A DNA stretch of 40,998 bases from an uncultured Alphaproteobacteria bacterium (GCA_937142855.1 CAKZQZ010000049.1:1-40998), one strand, 5' to 3'. Numbered from the stretch's first letter, positions 33,238 to 40,986 are shown. The notes: a model not told the origin generated them from the letters alone. Made by a program: numbers and translations.

Positions 33238-34266
33238 ATGTATACATATTCGCAACTTTTAAAATTTTGTACTTTAGTCTTTGTTAAATTGGGTATGGAT
33301 GAAGATAAGGCTGCTGACACTTCTGAAATATTAATCGAAGCAGACATGATGGGACACTCCACTCATGGTGTTAGACTCCTACCATTATATATAAAAGATG
33401 TTGAAAATGGGAATATGGCCATTAAAGGTAAGGAAGAAATACTTAAGGATACGGGAAACTGTGTTACCATAAATGGTAAATTATTACCTGGAATATGGTT
33501 AACAAAAAAATCTCTTAAACTTGCAGCAGAACGAGCAAAAATTCACGGTACATCTACAGTTCTTATAAAAAATAGCCATCATAACGGAGCACTAGCTGCT
33601 TACATGCTTCCTATTGTTAATGAAGGGTTGGTACCTATAATAAAAAGTTCAGTTCCATCATCTGCAACTGTTGCACCCTATGGTGGTACAAAAGCTTTGC
33701 TTACGCCTGACCCAATGGCTATAGCTTACCCAACTAATAAGGACCCAGTTATCATTGATATTAGTGCCTCGATTACTACTAATAATATGATAGCAGACAA
33801 AATCGCAAAAGATGAAAAGTTTGAATTTGATTGTCTATTAACATCTACGGGAATACCAACAAATGATCCCCTTGAAGTTCAAAGTAAGAATGGGACCGTC
33901 ATGCCTTTAGGAGGTTTGGAGTATGGACATAAGGGTTTTGCAATGGCTTTAGGTATAGAAGCTTTGTCTCAAGGTCTTTCAGGCTCTGGTAGAAGTAAGA
34001 AGCCTAAATCTATGAATTTATCTACTTTTATTCAAGTCATTGACCCTGAAGCTTTTTCTGGTTTGAAGGCATTTAAAGAAGAAATGAGTTTTTTAACTGA
34101 ACAATGTTTAAAAAACCCACCAATAGATGATAATAATAAGGTTAGAATGCCTGGGCAGACTGCAATAAATAAAAGAAAAAAATCTATAAATGAAGGTATT
34201 TTTTTAAGTATGGAAACAAATAGTACTTTGAAAGAAATTTCCAATAAGTTTGAACTAACTCTTTAG
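33238..34266 (+). CDS. Ldh2/MdhII-family NAD(P)-dependent dehydrogenase
   Basis: A 342-aa member of the malate/L-lactate/ureidoglycolate/sulfolactate dehydrogenase family, which lacks a Rossmann fold. The catalytic segment is MMGHSTHGVRLLPLY with His43 and Arg46. NSHHNGALAAYM (about 113-124), GGTKALLTPDPMAIAYPT, IIDISASITTNNMI and GGLEYGHKGFAMAL are the usual conserved blocks. Substrate cannot be told from sequence alone: malate, lactate, 2,3-diketogulonate and ureidoglycolate enzymes share these motifs. It is 27 bases after the small exported protein and converges on the MarR gene with a seven-base gap. Confidence 0.9.
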   Translation: MYTYSQLLKFCTLVFVKLGMDEDKAADTSEILIEADMMGHSTHGVRLLPLYIKDVENGNMAIKGKEEILKDTGNCVTINGKLLPGIWLTKKSLKLAAERAKIHGTSTVLIKNSHHNGALAAYMLPIVNEGLVPIIKSSVPSSATVAPYGGTKALLTPDPMAIAYPTNKDPVIIDISASITTNNMIADKIAKDEKFEFDCLLTSTGIPTNDPLEVQSKNGTVMPLGGLEYGHKGFAMALGIEALSQGLSGSGRSKKPKSMNLSTFIQVIDPEAFSGLKAFKEEMSFLTEQCLKNPPIDDNNKVRMPGQTAINKRKKSINEGIFLSMETNSTLKEISNKFELTL

Positions 34267-34273
34267 AATTTAT

Positions 34274-34723
34274 TTATCTACCTCTCCATTGACCAATTTC
34301 ACCAAGTAGATCTAAAAGCAATTTAAGTTTATCTTCACCATAACGTTTTTGAATGGCTTTATATACTAAATCCATATCAGGAGCTACTTTCTTAAGTGTA
34401 TCTTCTCCCAGTAAAGTTAATTTAAGGTTGATACGTCGGCCATCGCTTGGATCAACAAACTTTGTAATAAACTTTTCTTTTTCAAGTTTATTAATAATTC
34501 TTGATAAGCTTGGTGCTAAAATGCAAGCATCAAAAGCAACTTGTCCTGCATCAGAGCAACCTTTTTCTCCTAAAACTCTTAGTACCCTCCATTGCTGTTC
34601 TGTAAAACCATATTTTATCAATATGGGTCTAACTGATAGCATCATTGACTCTCTAGCTCTAAGCAAAGCAATTGGGAGTGATTGGCTTGTTTCAGGAAAA
34701 GATATATTATCTGGTTTATTAAT
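34274..34723 (-). CDS. MarR-family regulator, HpaR-like, probable AUU start
   Basis: A winged-helix repressor with the HpaR pattern: RARESMM..VRPIL, GFTEQQWRVLRVLGEKG, CILAPSLSRIINKLEKEKFI, and DGRRINLKLTLLGE. HpaR proteins control hydroxyphenylacetate-type catabolism and respond to aromatic ligands. No ATG or GTG gives a complete N-terminus. A TTG at 34666 would remove the conserved SLPIALL before RARE. Six bases before an ATT codon at 34723 lies GGGGGAGG (34730-34737), an excellent ribosome site. Starting there gives 149 aa beginning with NKPDNISFPETSQSLPIALL, the family's usual length. It is divergent from the aldolase gene it probably controls. Confidence 0.85.
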   Translation of the reverse strand: MNKPDNISFPETSQSLPIALLRARESMMLSVRPILIKYGFTEQQWRVLRVLGEKGCSDAGQVAFDACILAPSLSRIINKLEKEKFITKFVDPSDGRRINLKLTLLGEDTLKKVAPDMDLVYKAIQKRYGEDKLKLLLDLLGEIGQWRGR

Positions 34724-34852
34724 TTTTGACCTCCCCCAAGGTTTAAAATAAATATTGGATGAGTATACATATCTTTTTATAAAAATATACTTTTACAAAT
34801 AATTTTTTTTTACATATTAATGGATGCTTATAATTTAAGTGATGGATAAAAA
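34724..34852. promoter_or_regulatory. Divergent MarR/aldolase control region with palindromes
   Basis: TTTTTATAAAAA (34774-34785) is a perfect 12-base palindrome. It is flanked by the inverted pair AGTATA (34762-34767) and TATACT (34786-34791), a reasonable MarR operator. A perfect TATAAT (34829-34834) serves the aldolase gene, placing initiation near 34841 with a leader of only about 12 bases; no good -35 was found at 17 bases. The regulator's ribosome site GGGGGAGG is at 34730-34737 on the minus strand. Confidence 0.5.
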
Positions 34853-35632
34853 ATGATGATAAATTTTGCAAAAGAAAAAATTTTAAAAAACGAATTATGT
34901 CTCGGTGTAGGTTTAAGACAAAGTAGGACTGTCGATATTGGTAAAATAATGTCTACATGCGGATATGATTGGTTGTTCATAGATATGGAACATAATAGCA
35001 TGGATATTGATATTGCTTCTCAGATTTCTGTCGCCGCACAAGATGCCGGAATAACCCCAATAGTCAGAGTTCCAGATTTTGCTCATCATCATGCCACAAG
35101 AGTTCTTGACTGTGGAGCAATGGGCATTGTTTTTCCACATGTCGACGATGCTGAAACAGCTAAGAGGCTAGTTTCTTATTGTTTATATCCCCCTAAAGGC
35201 CATAGATCAATGACAGGGGTATTGCCTCAGTTAGATTTCCAACAAAAACCCATTGCAGATGTTGCTAACGAAATTAATAAAAATATGTTGATTGTTATTA
35301 TGTTAGAAAGCCCAGAGGCTATTGATAACGTAGATAGCATAGCAGCAGTAGAAGGTGTAGATGTAATATTAATTGGTACTAATGATTTGTGTATGGAGAT
35401 GGGGATTCCAGGAGATTACAGTAACCCAAGAGTAAAAGAAGCTTATAGTAAAGTAATCCAAACCTGTAAAAAGTATGGAAAAACGCCTGGCATGGGAGGT
35501 GTTTATAATGAAGAACTTATGTCTGAATATATCAAAATGGGCATGGAATTCATATTGTCAGGATCAGACCTTTCATTTATGATGCAGTCTGCATCACAAA
35601 GATCAAATAAACTTAGATCCTTTATTAAATAA
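34853..35632 (+). CDS. HpcH/HpaI-family class II aldolase
   Basis: A 259-aa pyruvate aldolase of the 2,4-dihydroxyhept-2-enedioate/4-hydroxy-2-oxoheptanedioate family. Recognisable sites: YDWLFIDMEHNSMD (38-51), PIVRVPDFAHHHATRVLDCGAMGIVFPHV with the substrate-binding Arg, the metal ligands E in IMLESPEA (about 148) and D in GTNDLCMEMG (about 175). Such enzymes cleave 4-hydroxy-2-oxo acids to pyruvate or oxaloacetate-type products. Two ATGs in tandem (34853, 34856) are possible starts. A four-codon reading frame (34842-34856) overlaps the first. Likely repressed by the divergent HpaR-like gene and co-transcribed with the flavin reductase 26 bases downstream. Confidence 0.9.
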   Translation: MMINFAKEKILKNELCLGVGLRQSRTVDIGKIMSTCGYDWLFIDMEHNSMDIDIASQISVAAQDAGITPIVRVPDFAHHHATRVLDCGAMGIVFPHVDDAETAKRLVSYCLYPPKGHRSMTGVLPQLDFQQKPIADVANEINKNMLIVIMLESPEAIDNVDSIAAVEGVDVILIGTNDLCMEMGIPGDYSNPRVKEAYSKVIQTCKKYGKTPGMGGVYNEELMSEYIKMGMEFILSGSDLSFMMQSASQRSNKLRSFIK

Positions 35633-35658
35633 AAATTTAGCTTTTTTTGGAGTTCAAT

Positions 35659-36795
35659 ATGGTTAATGTCCCTTTGTTTTCTTCTTTTAATATAAAATCT
35701 AAAATATTAAGAAACCGAATAGTCCTATCCCCAATGTGTCAATATAAAGCAAAAGATGGTAAGATAGATGAGTGGCACTTACAACATTACTCAAGGTTTG
35801 CTTTTTCTGGTTTGGGAGCTGCTTTTATTGAAGCAACAGGTGTCTCTCCAGAAGGGAGGATTGGCCATGGATGCACTGGTATTTGGAGTGATGATCATGT
35901 AGATGGTTTATCAAAAATTGCTAAGGTTTTTAAAGAATATAATTGCGTAAGTGGAATACAGCTTGCTCATGCAGGTAGAAAAGCTAGTTTCTTAAGACCT
36001 TGGGATGGTGCATCTCCAATAATCAAAGATGATGGTATTGAACCAGCATGGCAGACAATTGGTCCGAGTGCTATTCCTATTAATGAAAAATCTCCAGTTC
36101 CCAAAGAAATGACTTTAGATGATATTGTAAAAGTTAGGAATGAATTTAAAGAAGGTGCTCAAAGGGCGGATAAAGCAGGTTTTGATATAATAGAAATTCA
36201 TGGAGCACATGGTTATCTGTTGCATTCATTTTTTTCTCCAATTTCAAATAAGAGAAATGACCAATATGGTGGCTCCTTTGAAAATAGAATTAGGTTTGCA
36301 TTAGAAATTATAGCTGACATTAAATCTGTTTGGCCTGATAACAAACCTATTTTTTATAGATTATCTTCTATTGACGCTCCAGGTGAGGGAGCTACTTTAG
36401 AGGATAATGTCAAATTGGCGAAAGCATTAAAGCTAGCTGGAATAGATGTTATAGACTGTTCTTCGGGCGGTATTACTGGCTCTCCTGTTCTAACCAAATC
36501 AAAAATTATCCCAGGTTTCCAGGTTCCTTACTCAGAAAAGATCAAAAAAGATGCTGAAATAAGTTCAATGGCTGTAGGTGCTATTATCAGTGCTAATCAA
36601 GCAAATGATATTATTGCTAATAACAGAGCTGATCTAGTAGCTATGGGAAGAGAGTTGCTTGCAGACACTCAGTGGGTATATAAAGCAGCAACTCATTTTA
36701 ATCTAGAAAATGCAAAAGATTATCTTCCAGACAGCTACTCTTTTTATCTATCAAGAAGAGACGAGTTTTTAGATAGAGCGGCAAAACCTGCGTAA
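35659..36795 (+). CDS. NADH:flavin oxidoreductase, old yellow enzyme (YqjM-like class)
   Basis: A 378-aa FMN-dependent TIM-barrel ene-reductase. LSPMCQY with Cys27 marks the YqjM/thermophilic-like class, where this cysteine tunes the flavin. Further sites are GIQLAHAGRKAS, EIHGAHGYLLHSFFSPISN with the substrate-binding histidines, DQYGGSFENRIRF and AVGAIISANQA. It would reduce activated C=C bonds with NAD(P)H. The ATG at 35659 has GGAG (35648-35651) seven bases ahead; the frame is open to a TTG at 35647 that overlaps this box. With the aldolase upstream it may act on unsaturated keto acids or aromatic breakdown products; this is inference. Confidence 0.92.
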   Translation: MVNVPLFSSFNIKSKILRNRIVLSPMCQYKAKDGKIDEWHLQHYSRFAFSGLGAAFIEATGVSPEGRIGHGCTGIWSDDHVDGLSKIAKVFKEYNCVSGIQLAHAGRKASFLRPWDGASPIIKDDGIEPAWQTIGPSAIPINEKSPVPKEMTLDDIVKVRNEFKEGAQRADKAGFDIIEIHGAHGYLLHSFFSPISNKRNDQYGGSFENRIRFALEIIADIKSVWPDNKPIFYRLSSIDAPGEGATLEDNVKLAKALKLAGIDVIDCSSGGITGSPVLTKSKIIPGFQVPYSEKIKKDAEISSMAVGAIISANQANDIIANNRADLVAMGRELLADTQWVYKAATHFNLENAKDYLPDSYSFYLSRRDEFLDRAAKPA

Positions 36796-36805
36796 AATTT
36801 TTAGG

Positions 36806-37129
36806 CTAAATTTTTAAATCATAAAAATCTACTGGTTTTAGTAACTTGTTTTCCTGGGACTCCAAAGCTCCAAGTTTTGCGCTTTCTTGAGTATAACTAA
36901 TCCAATCTTCATCTGCCCACATTGCTGCTCTTTTCTTTTCTCTGTCATCTGCACTTTTATATACCCATATATGAGTATATTCATTTGGGTTACCAGTCTC
37001 TGTAGTCGCAAAAAGTAATGGTTGTCCAAGATGTTTAGATTGAGCAGGTTTTCCTTTTTCACTATATAATTTTAAATGAGCCTTGATAGTTCCTGGCTTG
37101 CATCTATAAGTCCTAACGTCTAAAAGCAT
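36806..37129 (-). CDS. NIPSNAP-family protein
   Basis: A 107-aa dimeric alpha-beta-barrel-type protein. The start MLLDVRTYRCKPGTIKAHLKLY, the central THIWVYKSADDREKKRAAMW and the end KLLKPVDFYDLK are typical of single-domain bacterial NIPSNAP proteins, whose biochemical role is not settled. GAGGA stands about four bases before the ATG. It converges on the old-yellow-enzyme gene with a ten-base gap containing an AT-rich imperfect inverted repeat (about 36794-36817). Confidence 0.87.
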   Translation of the reverse strand: MLLDVRTYRCKPGTIKAHLKLYSEKGKPAQSKHLGQPLLFATTETGNPNEYTHIWVYKSADDREKKRAAMWADEDWISYTQESAKLGALESQENKLLKPVDFYDLKI

Positions 37130-37221
37130 AAAATCCTCACTATTATTTATTATTAAATAATTAACTATATAATAAATAAATGTAAAATAAAATTACCCTT
37201 TAATTATACTGATTGAATATT

Positions 37222-37509
37222 ATGAGCTTAGGTGAAAAAATAAATACAGAAGATAGGACCCTAATCGAAGCATCTAGAGTTAGTAGGTACTTAGGGTATC
37301 CAAGAAAGGTTCCAATCTGGAGACTCGAGTTTTTGTTGCCAAGAACATGTTATATTTTTAGAGATAAAGATAATTCTGATATTGCACTAGAGATTGAGAA
37401 TATGAAAGGAAATTCTATTGTTCCTGCATTATCTGCCGAAGAGGCAGAAAGAAGGTTGCGAGGATTGATACCTTCCGCAGATGTTCATGGTGAGATTACA
37501 AGACTATGA
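37222..37509 (+). CDS. Small protein of unknown function, coupled to yaiI-family gene
   Basis: A 95-aa soluble, basic-acidic mixed protein with no signal peptide or membrane helix. Notable pieces are SRVSRYLGYPRKVPIWRLEF and ALSAEEAERRLRGLIPSADVHG. I do not recognise the family. Its stop overlaps the next start (ATGA at 37506-37509), so it is translated together with the YaiI-family gene. The ATG at 37222 is preferred over a TTG at 37213; neither has a strong ribosome site. Confidence 0.68.
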   Translation: MSLGEKINTEDRTLIEASRVSRYLGYPRKVPIWRLEFLLPRTCYIFRDKDNSDIALEIENMKGNSIVPALSAEEAERRLRGLIPSADVHGEITRL

Positions 37510-37940
37510 AAAAAATTTATGTTGATGCTGATGCTTGTCCAGTAAAAGACGAAGTAACTAAAGTTGCTATTCGAAATAAGATTAGTACTTACATGGTTTG
37601 CAATGGAGGCATTAGGCCATTTAAAAATTTATTAATTAAATTGATAATAGTTTCTGAAGGAGCTGATGAAGCAGATAAATGGATTTTTAATAATGTTATA
37701 GCTAACGACATTGTTGTTACTGCCGACATACCATTAGCTGCAAAATGTCTAGACAAAGGTGCGAATGTAATAAAACATGATGGTCAGGTCTTAACAGTTA
37801 ATAATATTGGTAATATCTTGGCTACTAGGGACTTAATGTCGGATTTAAGATCATCTGATCCATTTTTAAAAGGTAAAAATAAAAGTTTTTCTCAGATTGA
37901 TAGAGGTAGGTTTCTCAACTCTTTACAAAGTTTAATATAG
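37506..37940 (+). CDS. YaiI/YqxD (UPF0178, DUF188) family protein
   Basis: A 144-aa member of a widespread family with a PIN-like fold. The N-terminal KIYVDADACPVKDEV, SEGADEADKWI, DIVVTADIPLAAKCLDKGA and ATRDLMSDLR blocks match. The aspartates in VDADAC, GADEAD and TADIP would form a nuclease-like metal site, but biochemical function is unproven. It overlaps the upstream small gene by four bases. Confidence 0.9.
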   Translation: MKKIYVDADACPVKDEVTKVAIRNKISTYMVCNGGIRPFKNLLIKLIIVSEGADEADKWIFNNVIANDIVVTADIPLAAKCLDKGANVIKHDGQVLTVNNIGNILATRDLMSDLRSSDPFLKGKNKSFSQIDRGRFLNSLQSLI

Positions 37941-37992
37941 TATTGAAATTTATAGAAATAAATTTTGGGCTTAGAGCTTTAATTTTTTTTAT

Positions 37993-38165
37993 TTGCTAAA
38001 AAACTAAATTTAGCATATACGATGATAACTATCTTAGCCTAAGAAGGCAGTCAGTGTTTCTGACTAATACGATCGACTTCCTTGCTCATTTAATGTTCAA
38101 TCTAGTCTGGCGTGTTTTGATTGAACAACAAAGCTTAAAAATAAGCTAATTACAAGGAGTTAAGT
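37993..38165 (+). promoter_or_regulatory. cspA promoter and structured 5' leader
   Basis: TTGCTA (37993-37998) and TATACG (38016-38021), 17 bases apart, are a plausible promoter. The leader of about 140 bases contains three hairpins: AGTCAG/CTGACT (38049-38065), a nine-pair TGTTCAATC/GATTGAACA (38094-38127, 16-base loop), and AGCTTA/TAAGCT (38132-38147) with an AAAA loop. The AGGAG ribosome site follows directly. Long folded leaders are known for cold-shock genes and can act as RNA thermoswitches. The stretch 37941-37992 before it holds only an AT-rich eight-pair hairpin (37946-37965). Confidence 0.5.
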
Positions 38166-38372
38166 ATGCCTAACGGTACAGTTAAATGGTTTAATCCAAA
38201 TAAAGGTTTTGGTTTCATAGAACCAGAAGGTGGATCTCAAGATGTTTTTGTTCACATTTCTGCAGTAGAAGCTGCTGGAATGAACACATTAAATGATGGA
38301 GCAAAGATTAGTTTTGAACTAGAAACTGGTAAAAATGGTAAAGTAGCTGCAGTTAATTTACAATCCATCTAA
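38166..38372 (+). CDS. cspA: Cold-shock protein (CspA family)
   Basis: A 68-aa single cold-shock domain, a nucleic-acid chaperone that melts RNA structure. The N-terminal NGTVKWFNPNKGFGFIEPEGG contains the RNP1 motif KGFGFI, and DVFVHISAVEAAGM contains RNP2 (VFVHI). AGGAG lies six to seven bases before the ATG. It is monocistronic, with its own leader and a strong terminator at 38395-38417. Confidence 0.97.
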   Translation: MPNGTVKWFNPNKGFGFIEPEGGSQDVFVHISAVEAAGMNTLNDGAKISFELETGKNGKVAAVNLQSI

Positions 38373-38394
38373 AATCGTTTTTTAACGAATATTT

Positions 38395-38417
38395 AAAGGG
38401 CCTTTGGCCCTTTTTTT
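38395..38417 (+). terminator. Rho-independent terminator of cspA
   Basis: AAAGGGCC (38395-38402) pairs with GGCCCTTT (38406-38413), followed by a T-run to 38417. It is a textbook GC-rich stem with a U-tract, 23 bases after the cspA stop. Confidence 0.92.
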
Positions 38418-38499
38418 ATTTGTACAAAAATAATTGAAAGTTTCTTTAATTTTTTTTTCAATTTGTTTACCATTATATTCAGAAGTAAAGGGGTAAGAT

Positions 38500-39072
38500 A
38501 TGAAAACATTAAGGTTATCAAAATCAACTATGGAAAAAAGAGTTTCCAAATTTGTAGAGCTAGAACCATTACCTATTCAAATTGACAAGACTGTTCCCCA
38601 AGCTGGTAAGGATATTGTTTACGCTAGAGAACTACTTTCAGTAATAGGTTTGGACCCCTCTGAAGGTAAAACCCCTATTAATTCAGGTGCTCCAATTATA
38701 GGTGCAGGTGGAATTACTATGACTTTAGCTAAATGTCCTCCTGGTCAAGGCCCAGGTTTGCATAACCATGTTGCTACTTTTGAGACTTTTACGGTTCTAG
38801 AAGGAAAATTTCTTATTAAATGGAATGATGATGGTTCCGAAGAATTGATATTAGAAAAATACGATACGATATCTATTCCTCCCGGTGTTTGTAGGTCATT
38901 TACAAATGTTGATGACAAAGAAGGACTCTTACAAGTAATTATTTCTGGAGGAGTTCACGATATGAATGATATATCTTTTACTCCTCATGCAGCTAAAAAA
39001 ATGGAAAATATAGAACCAAACCTATCTAAAAAATTTGAAAATATAGGTTTCAAGTTTAATGCAGGGTTATAA
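38500..39072 (+). CDS. Cupin-domain protein, incomplete metal site
   Basis: A 190-aa protein with one cupin barrel. Motif 1 fits PG-x5-HxH-x4-E-x6-G exactly (PGQGPGLHNHVATFETFTVLEG; H88, H90, E95). Motif 2 reads YDTISIPPGVCRSFTN: the usual leading Gly is Tyr and the fourth metal ligand His is Arg132. An N-terminal extension of about 65 residues precedes the barrel. AAAGGGG stands before the ATG. Catalytic function (dioxygenase-like) or ligand binding cannot be decided. Expressed on its own after the cspA terminator. Confidence 0.82.
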   Translation: MKTLRLSKSTMEKRVSKFVELEPLPIQIDKTVPQAGKDIVYARELLSVIGLDPSEGKTPINSGAPIIGAGGITMTLAKCPPGQGPGLHNHVATFETFTVLEGKFLIKWNDDGSEELILEKYDTISIPPGVCRSFTNVDDKEGLLQVIISGGVHDMNDISFTPHAAKKMENIEPNLSKKFENIGFKFNAGL

Positions 39073-39077
39073 ATTAA

Positions 39078-39992
39078 CTAAGATAATGTACCTGCAAGAG
39101 GAATTGTGACTATTGACAATATTGTTGTAATTAGCAAGGCTCTTGTAATAGGGTTGGGATTAACTCCATATTGAGTTGAGAAAATTAATGCCATTAGGCC
39201 TACAGGAGCAGAAGCAACCATAATAGTTGTTTCAGAAACAGAGAAATCAATTTTATTAAGATTCCATATTAAAATTATTGCAAGTATTGGATGAAGAATA
39301 ACTTTAAAAATAACAATCAAATAAGATATTTTAATTTGTGTTCTTTCTAATCTTTGAGACAGTATTATACCTGCTGCAAAAAGAGCACATGGTGCAGCAG
39401 ATTCTGAAATAAACTCTAAGGATCTCGAAATTGTTATAGGTAATTTAATTTCAAAAAATATAATTAAAAGGCCTATAATAAAGGCTAATAATGGAATGTT
39501 TGAAAACTGTTTAAGAAAAATAATTTTCAAGCTTAACTTTTGAAACTTTAGACAATCTAAAATTATTAAATTAATTACAAGAAATATTACATCAAACCCA
39601 ATTATTGCAATTATAGGATTTATTAAATTGGCTTCATATTCATTTAAAGCCATTGGGTAAACGAATAATAAGTGGTTTGCAAAAGATGATGCCATTCCAA
39701 TTATGACTGATTCACTCCAATTTAATTTAAATAAATATCTACATAATAGCATTGCTATTAAATAAATTATAATTTCTGAAATTACATAGTTTGAAATCAG
39801 CAGCCAATTGATAATGGAAAAATTAATTGACAAGGTCATTTTTAAGGTGATTGCAGGTACGGCTATAAGGCCCACATATTTGATAATCGCAAGACTTTCA
39901 CTATAATTAAAAAAAGATTTTTTTGCTGCTATAAATCCAAGAAAGATTAATATAGCGACTGGTAAAAAAGAATTTACAAAAAAATCTATCAA
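39078..39992 (-). CDS. AEC (auxin efflux carrier)-family transporter
   Basis: A 304-aa integral membrane protein with about ten hydrophobic helices in two five-helix halves. Helix breaks with AAPCALFAAGIILSQRLE (around 200) and VASAPVGLMALIFSTQYG (around 265) match the family, which exports or exchanges small carboxylates and other metabolites. The start overlaps the stop of the EamA gene by four bases (ATGA on the minus strand), so the two transporters are coupled. It converges on the cupin gene with five bases between. Confidence 0.88.
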   Translation of the reverse strand: MIDFFVNSFLPVAILIFLGFIAAKKSFFNYSESLAIIKYVGLIAVPAITLKMTLSINFSIINWLLISNYVISEIIIYLIAMLLCRYLFKLNWSESVIIGMASSFANHLLFVYPMALNEYEANLINPIIAIIGFDVIFLVINLIILDCLKFQKLSLKIIFLKQFSNIPLLAFIIGLLIIFFEIKLPITISRSLEFISESAAPCALFAAGIILSQRLERTQIKISYLIVIFKVILHPILAIILIWNLNKIDFSVSETTIMVASAPVGLMALIFSTQYGVNPNPITRALLITTILSIVTIPLAGTLS

Positions 39993-40876
39993 GATTTCTT
40001 TTGCTTTAATTTCGTTATAATTATGCCAGCTATTATAATGAGAAAAGCTCCAATAATTGTATTATTTTGAGGAACCTCATCATATATTAAATAACCCCAG
40101 AAAGCTGCTAACAATACAGTTAAATACACAAATGGAGCCGCAAAAGATGCGTTTATAATTTTCAAAGCTTCTATGAATAAAAAATGACCTAAAGTTGCTA
40201 ATAATCCTAAACAAAACATAAGAATGGTTTGATTTAAATTAGGCCATTCCCAAAAAAAGATAATAAATGGTAAAGATAATATGGTTCCCGTGATTGCCGT
40301 AAATAATAAGGTTGTTTGATTAGAATCAGATGAGTTAAGAAATTTTGTTGATATAGTAAAAAATGCAAAGCAGAGGGCTGCTAAGAAAGGAAATATAATA
40401 GCAAAGTTGAATGTTTCACTATTTGGGTTGGCTATTACTAAAGCTCCAATTAACCCAATAATGACAATAATAACCTGAATAAAAGATATTTTTTCTTTTA
40501 AAATAAAGAAAGCTAGGATTGTAGTAATTACTGGGCCAATCATATAAATTGCAATATTTTCTGCAAATGGCAAGTAAGCTAAACCAGAAAACATAAAGCA
40601 GGTTGTTACTAATAACAATACACCCCTTAGCACTTGCAAGGCTGGAAAAGCACTTTTTAAAAAACTTTTTGAATTTTTGTTAAATATAATTAATAAAATT
40701 ATTACCTGTGACAAATACCTTGCGAAAACAATTTGAAAAGGGTTAAAAATTTGGCCTAATTCTTTTGCGGTCAATTCCATTACTGAAAAAAAGAAATAAG
40801 TTGTAATAAGAAGAAAAGTTCCCAAAAGAGTGTTTGAAATTTCTACTTTAAAATATTTATTAAGAAAATTAGGCAT
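39989..40876 (-). CDS. EamA/DMT-superfamily transporter
   Basis: A 295-aa membrane protein with ten hydrophobic segments forming two EamA repeats. The first starts near FFFSVMELTAKELGQ...PFQIVFARYL, the second near FPFLAALCFAFFTISTKFL. Conserved PFAENIAIYMIGPVITTILAFFILKEKIS and APFVYLTVLLAAFWGYLIYDE mark the end of each repeat. Substrate unknown; family members export amino acids, nucleosides or drugs. First gene of a two-gene minus-strand unit with the AEC carrier. Confidence 0.9.
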   Translation of the reverse strand: MPNFLNKYFKVEISNTLLGTFLLITTYFFFSVMELTAKELGQIFNPFQIVFARYLSQVIILLIIFNKNSKSFLKSAFPALQVLRGVLLLVTTCFMFSGLAYLPFAENIAIYMIGPVITTILAFFILKEKISFIQVIIVIIGLIGALVIANPNSETFNFAIIFPFLAALCFAFFTISTKFLNSSDSNQTTLLFTAITGTILSLPFIIFFWEWPNLNQTILMFCLGLLATLGHFLFIEALKIINASFAAPFVYLTVLLAAFWGYLIYDEVPQNNTIIGAFLIIIAGIIITKLKQKKS

Positions 40877-40887
40877 TACTTAACATA

Positions 40888-40986
40888 TTAAATTTTTCTT
40901 AAATAGTCATTCCATATTTCTACAAATATCCAAACGAAAAAAGGACGAAGGATGGGGGTCCTTCGTCCTTGTGTTTTAGATGACAT
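40888..40986 (-). CDS. Possible 32-residue small protein or C-terminal fragment at window edge
   Basis: From ATG 40986 to TAA 40888 on the minus strand the frame encodes 32 residues. An arginine/proline-rich head is followed by a hydrophobic aromatic stretch (RPFFVWIFVEIWNDYL). AAGG stands ahead of the ATG. The frame is also open to the window edge, so it could be the end of a longer gene. It is crossed by the perfect hairpin at 40941-40970, which is the simpler explanation of this sequence, so the call is weak. Confidence 0.22.
   Translation of the reverse strand: MSSKTQGRRTPILRPFFVWIFVEIWNDYLRKI
40941..40970 (-). terminator. Strong hairpin, likely bidirectional terminator
   Basis: AAGGACGAAGGA (40941-40952) pairs perfectly over 12 bases with TCCTTCGTCCTT (40959-40970) around a six-base loop. 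On the minus strand the stem is followed by TTTTTT, a good terminator for a gene entering from the right. On the plus strand a T4 run follows after three bases. Confidence 0.75.

Noticed and set aside
34353-34751. 132-codon plus-strand frame opposite the MarR gene
   Set aside because: It is antisense to a clear MarR protein, has no family resemblance, and occupies the regulator's own leader.
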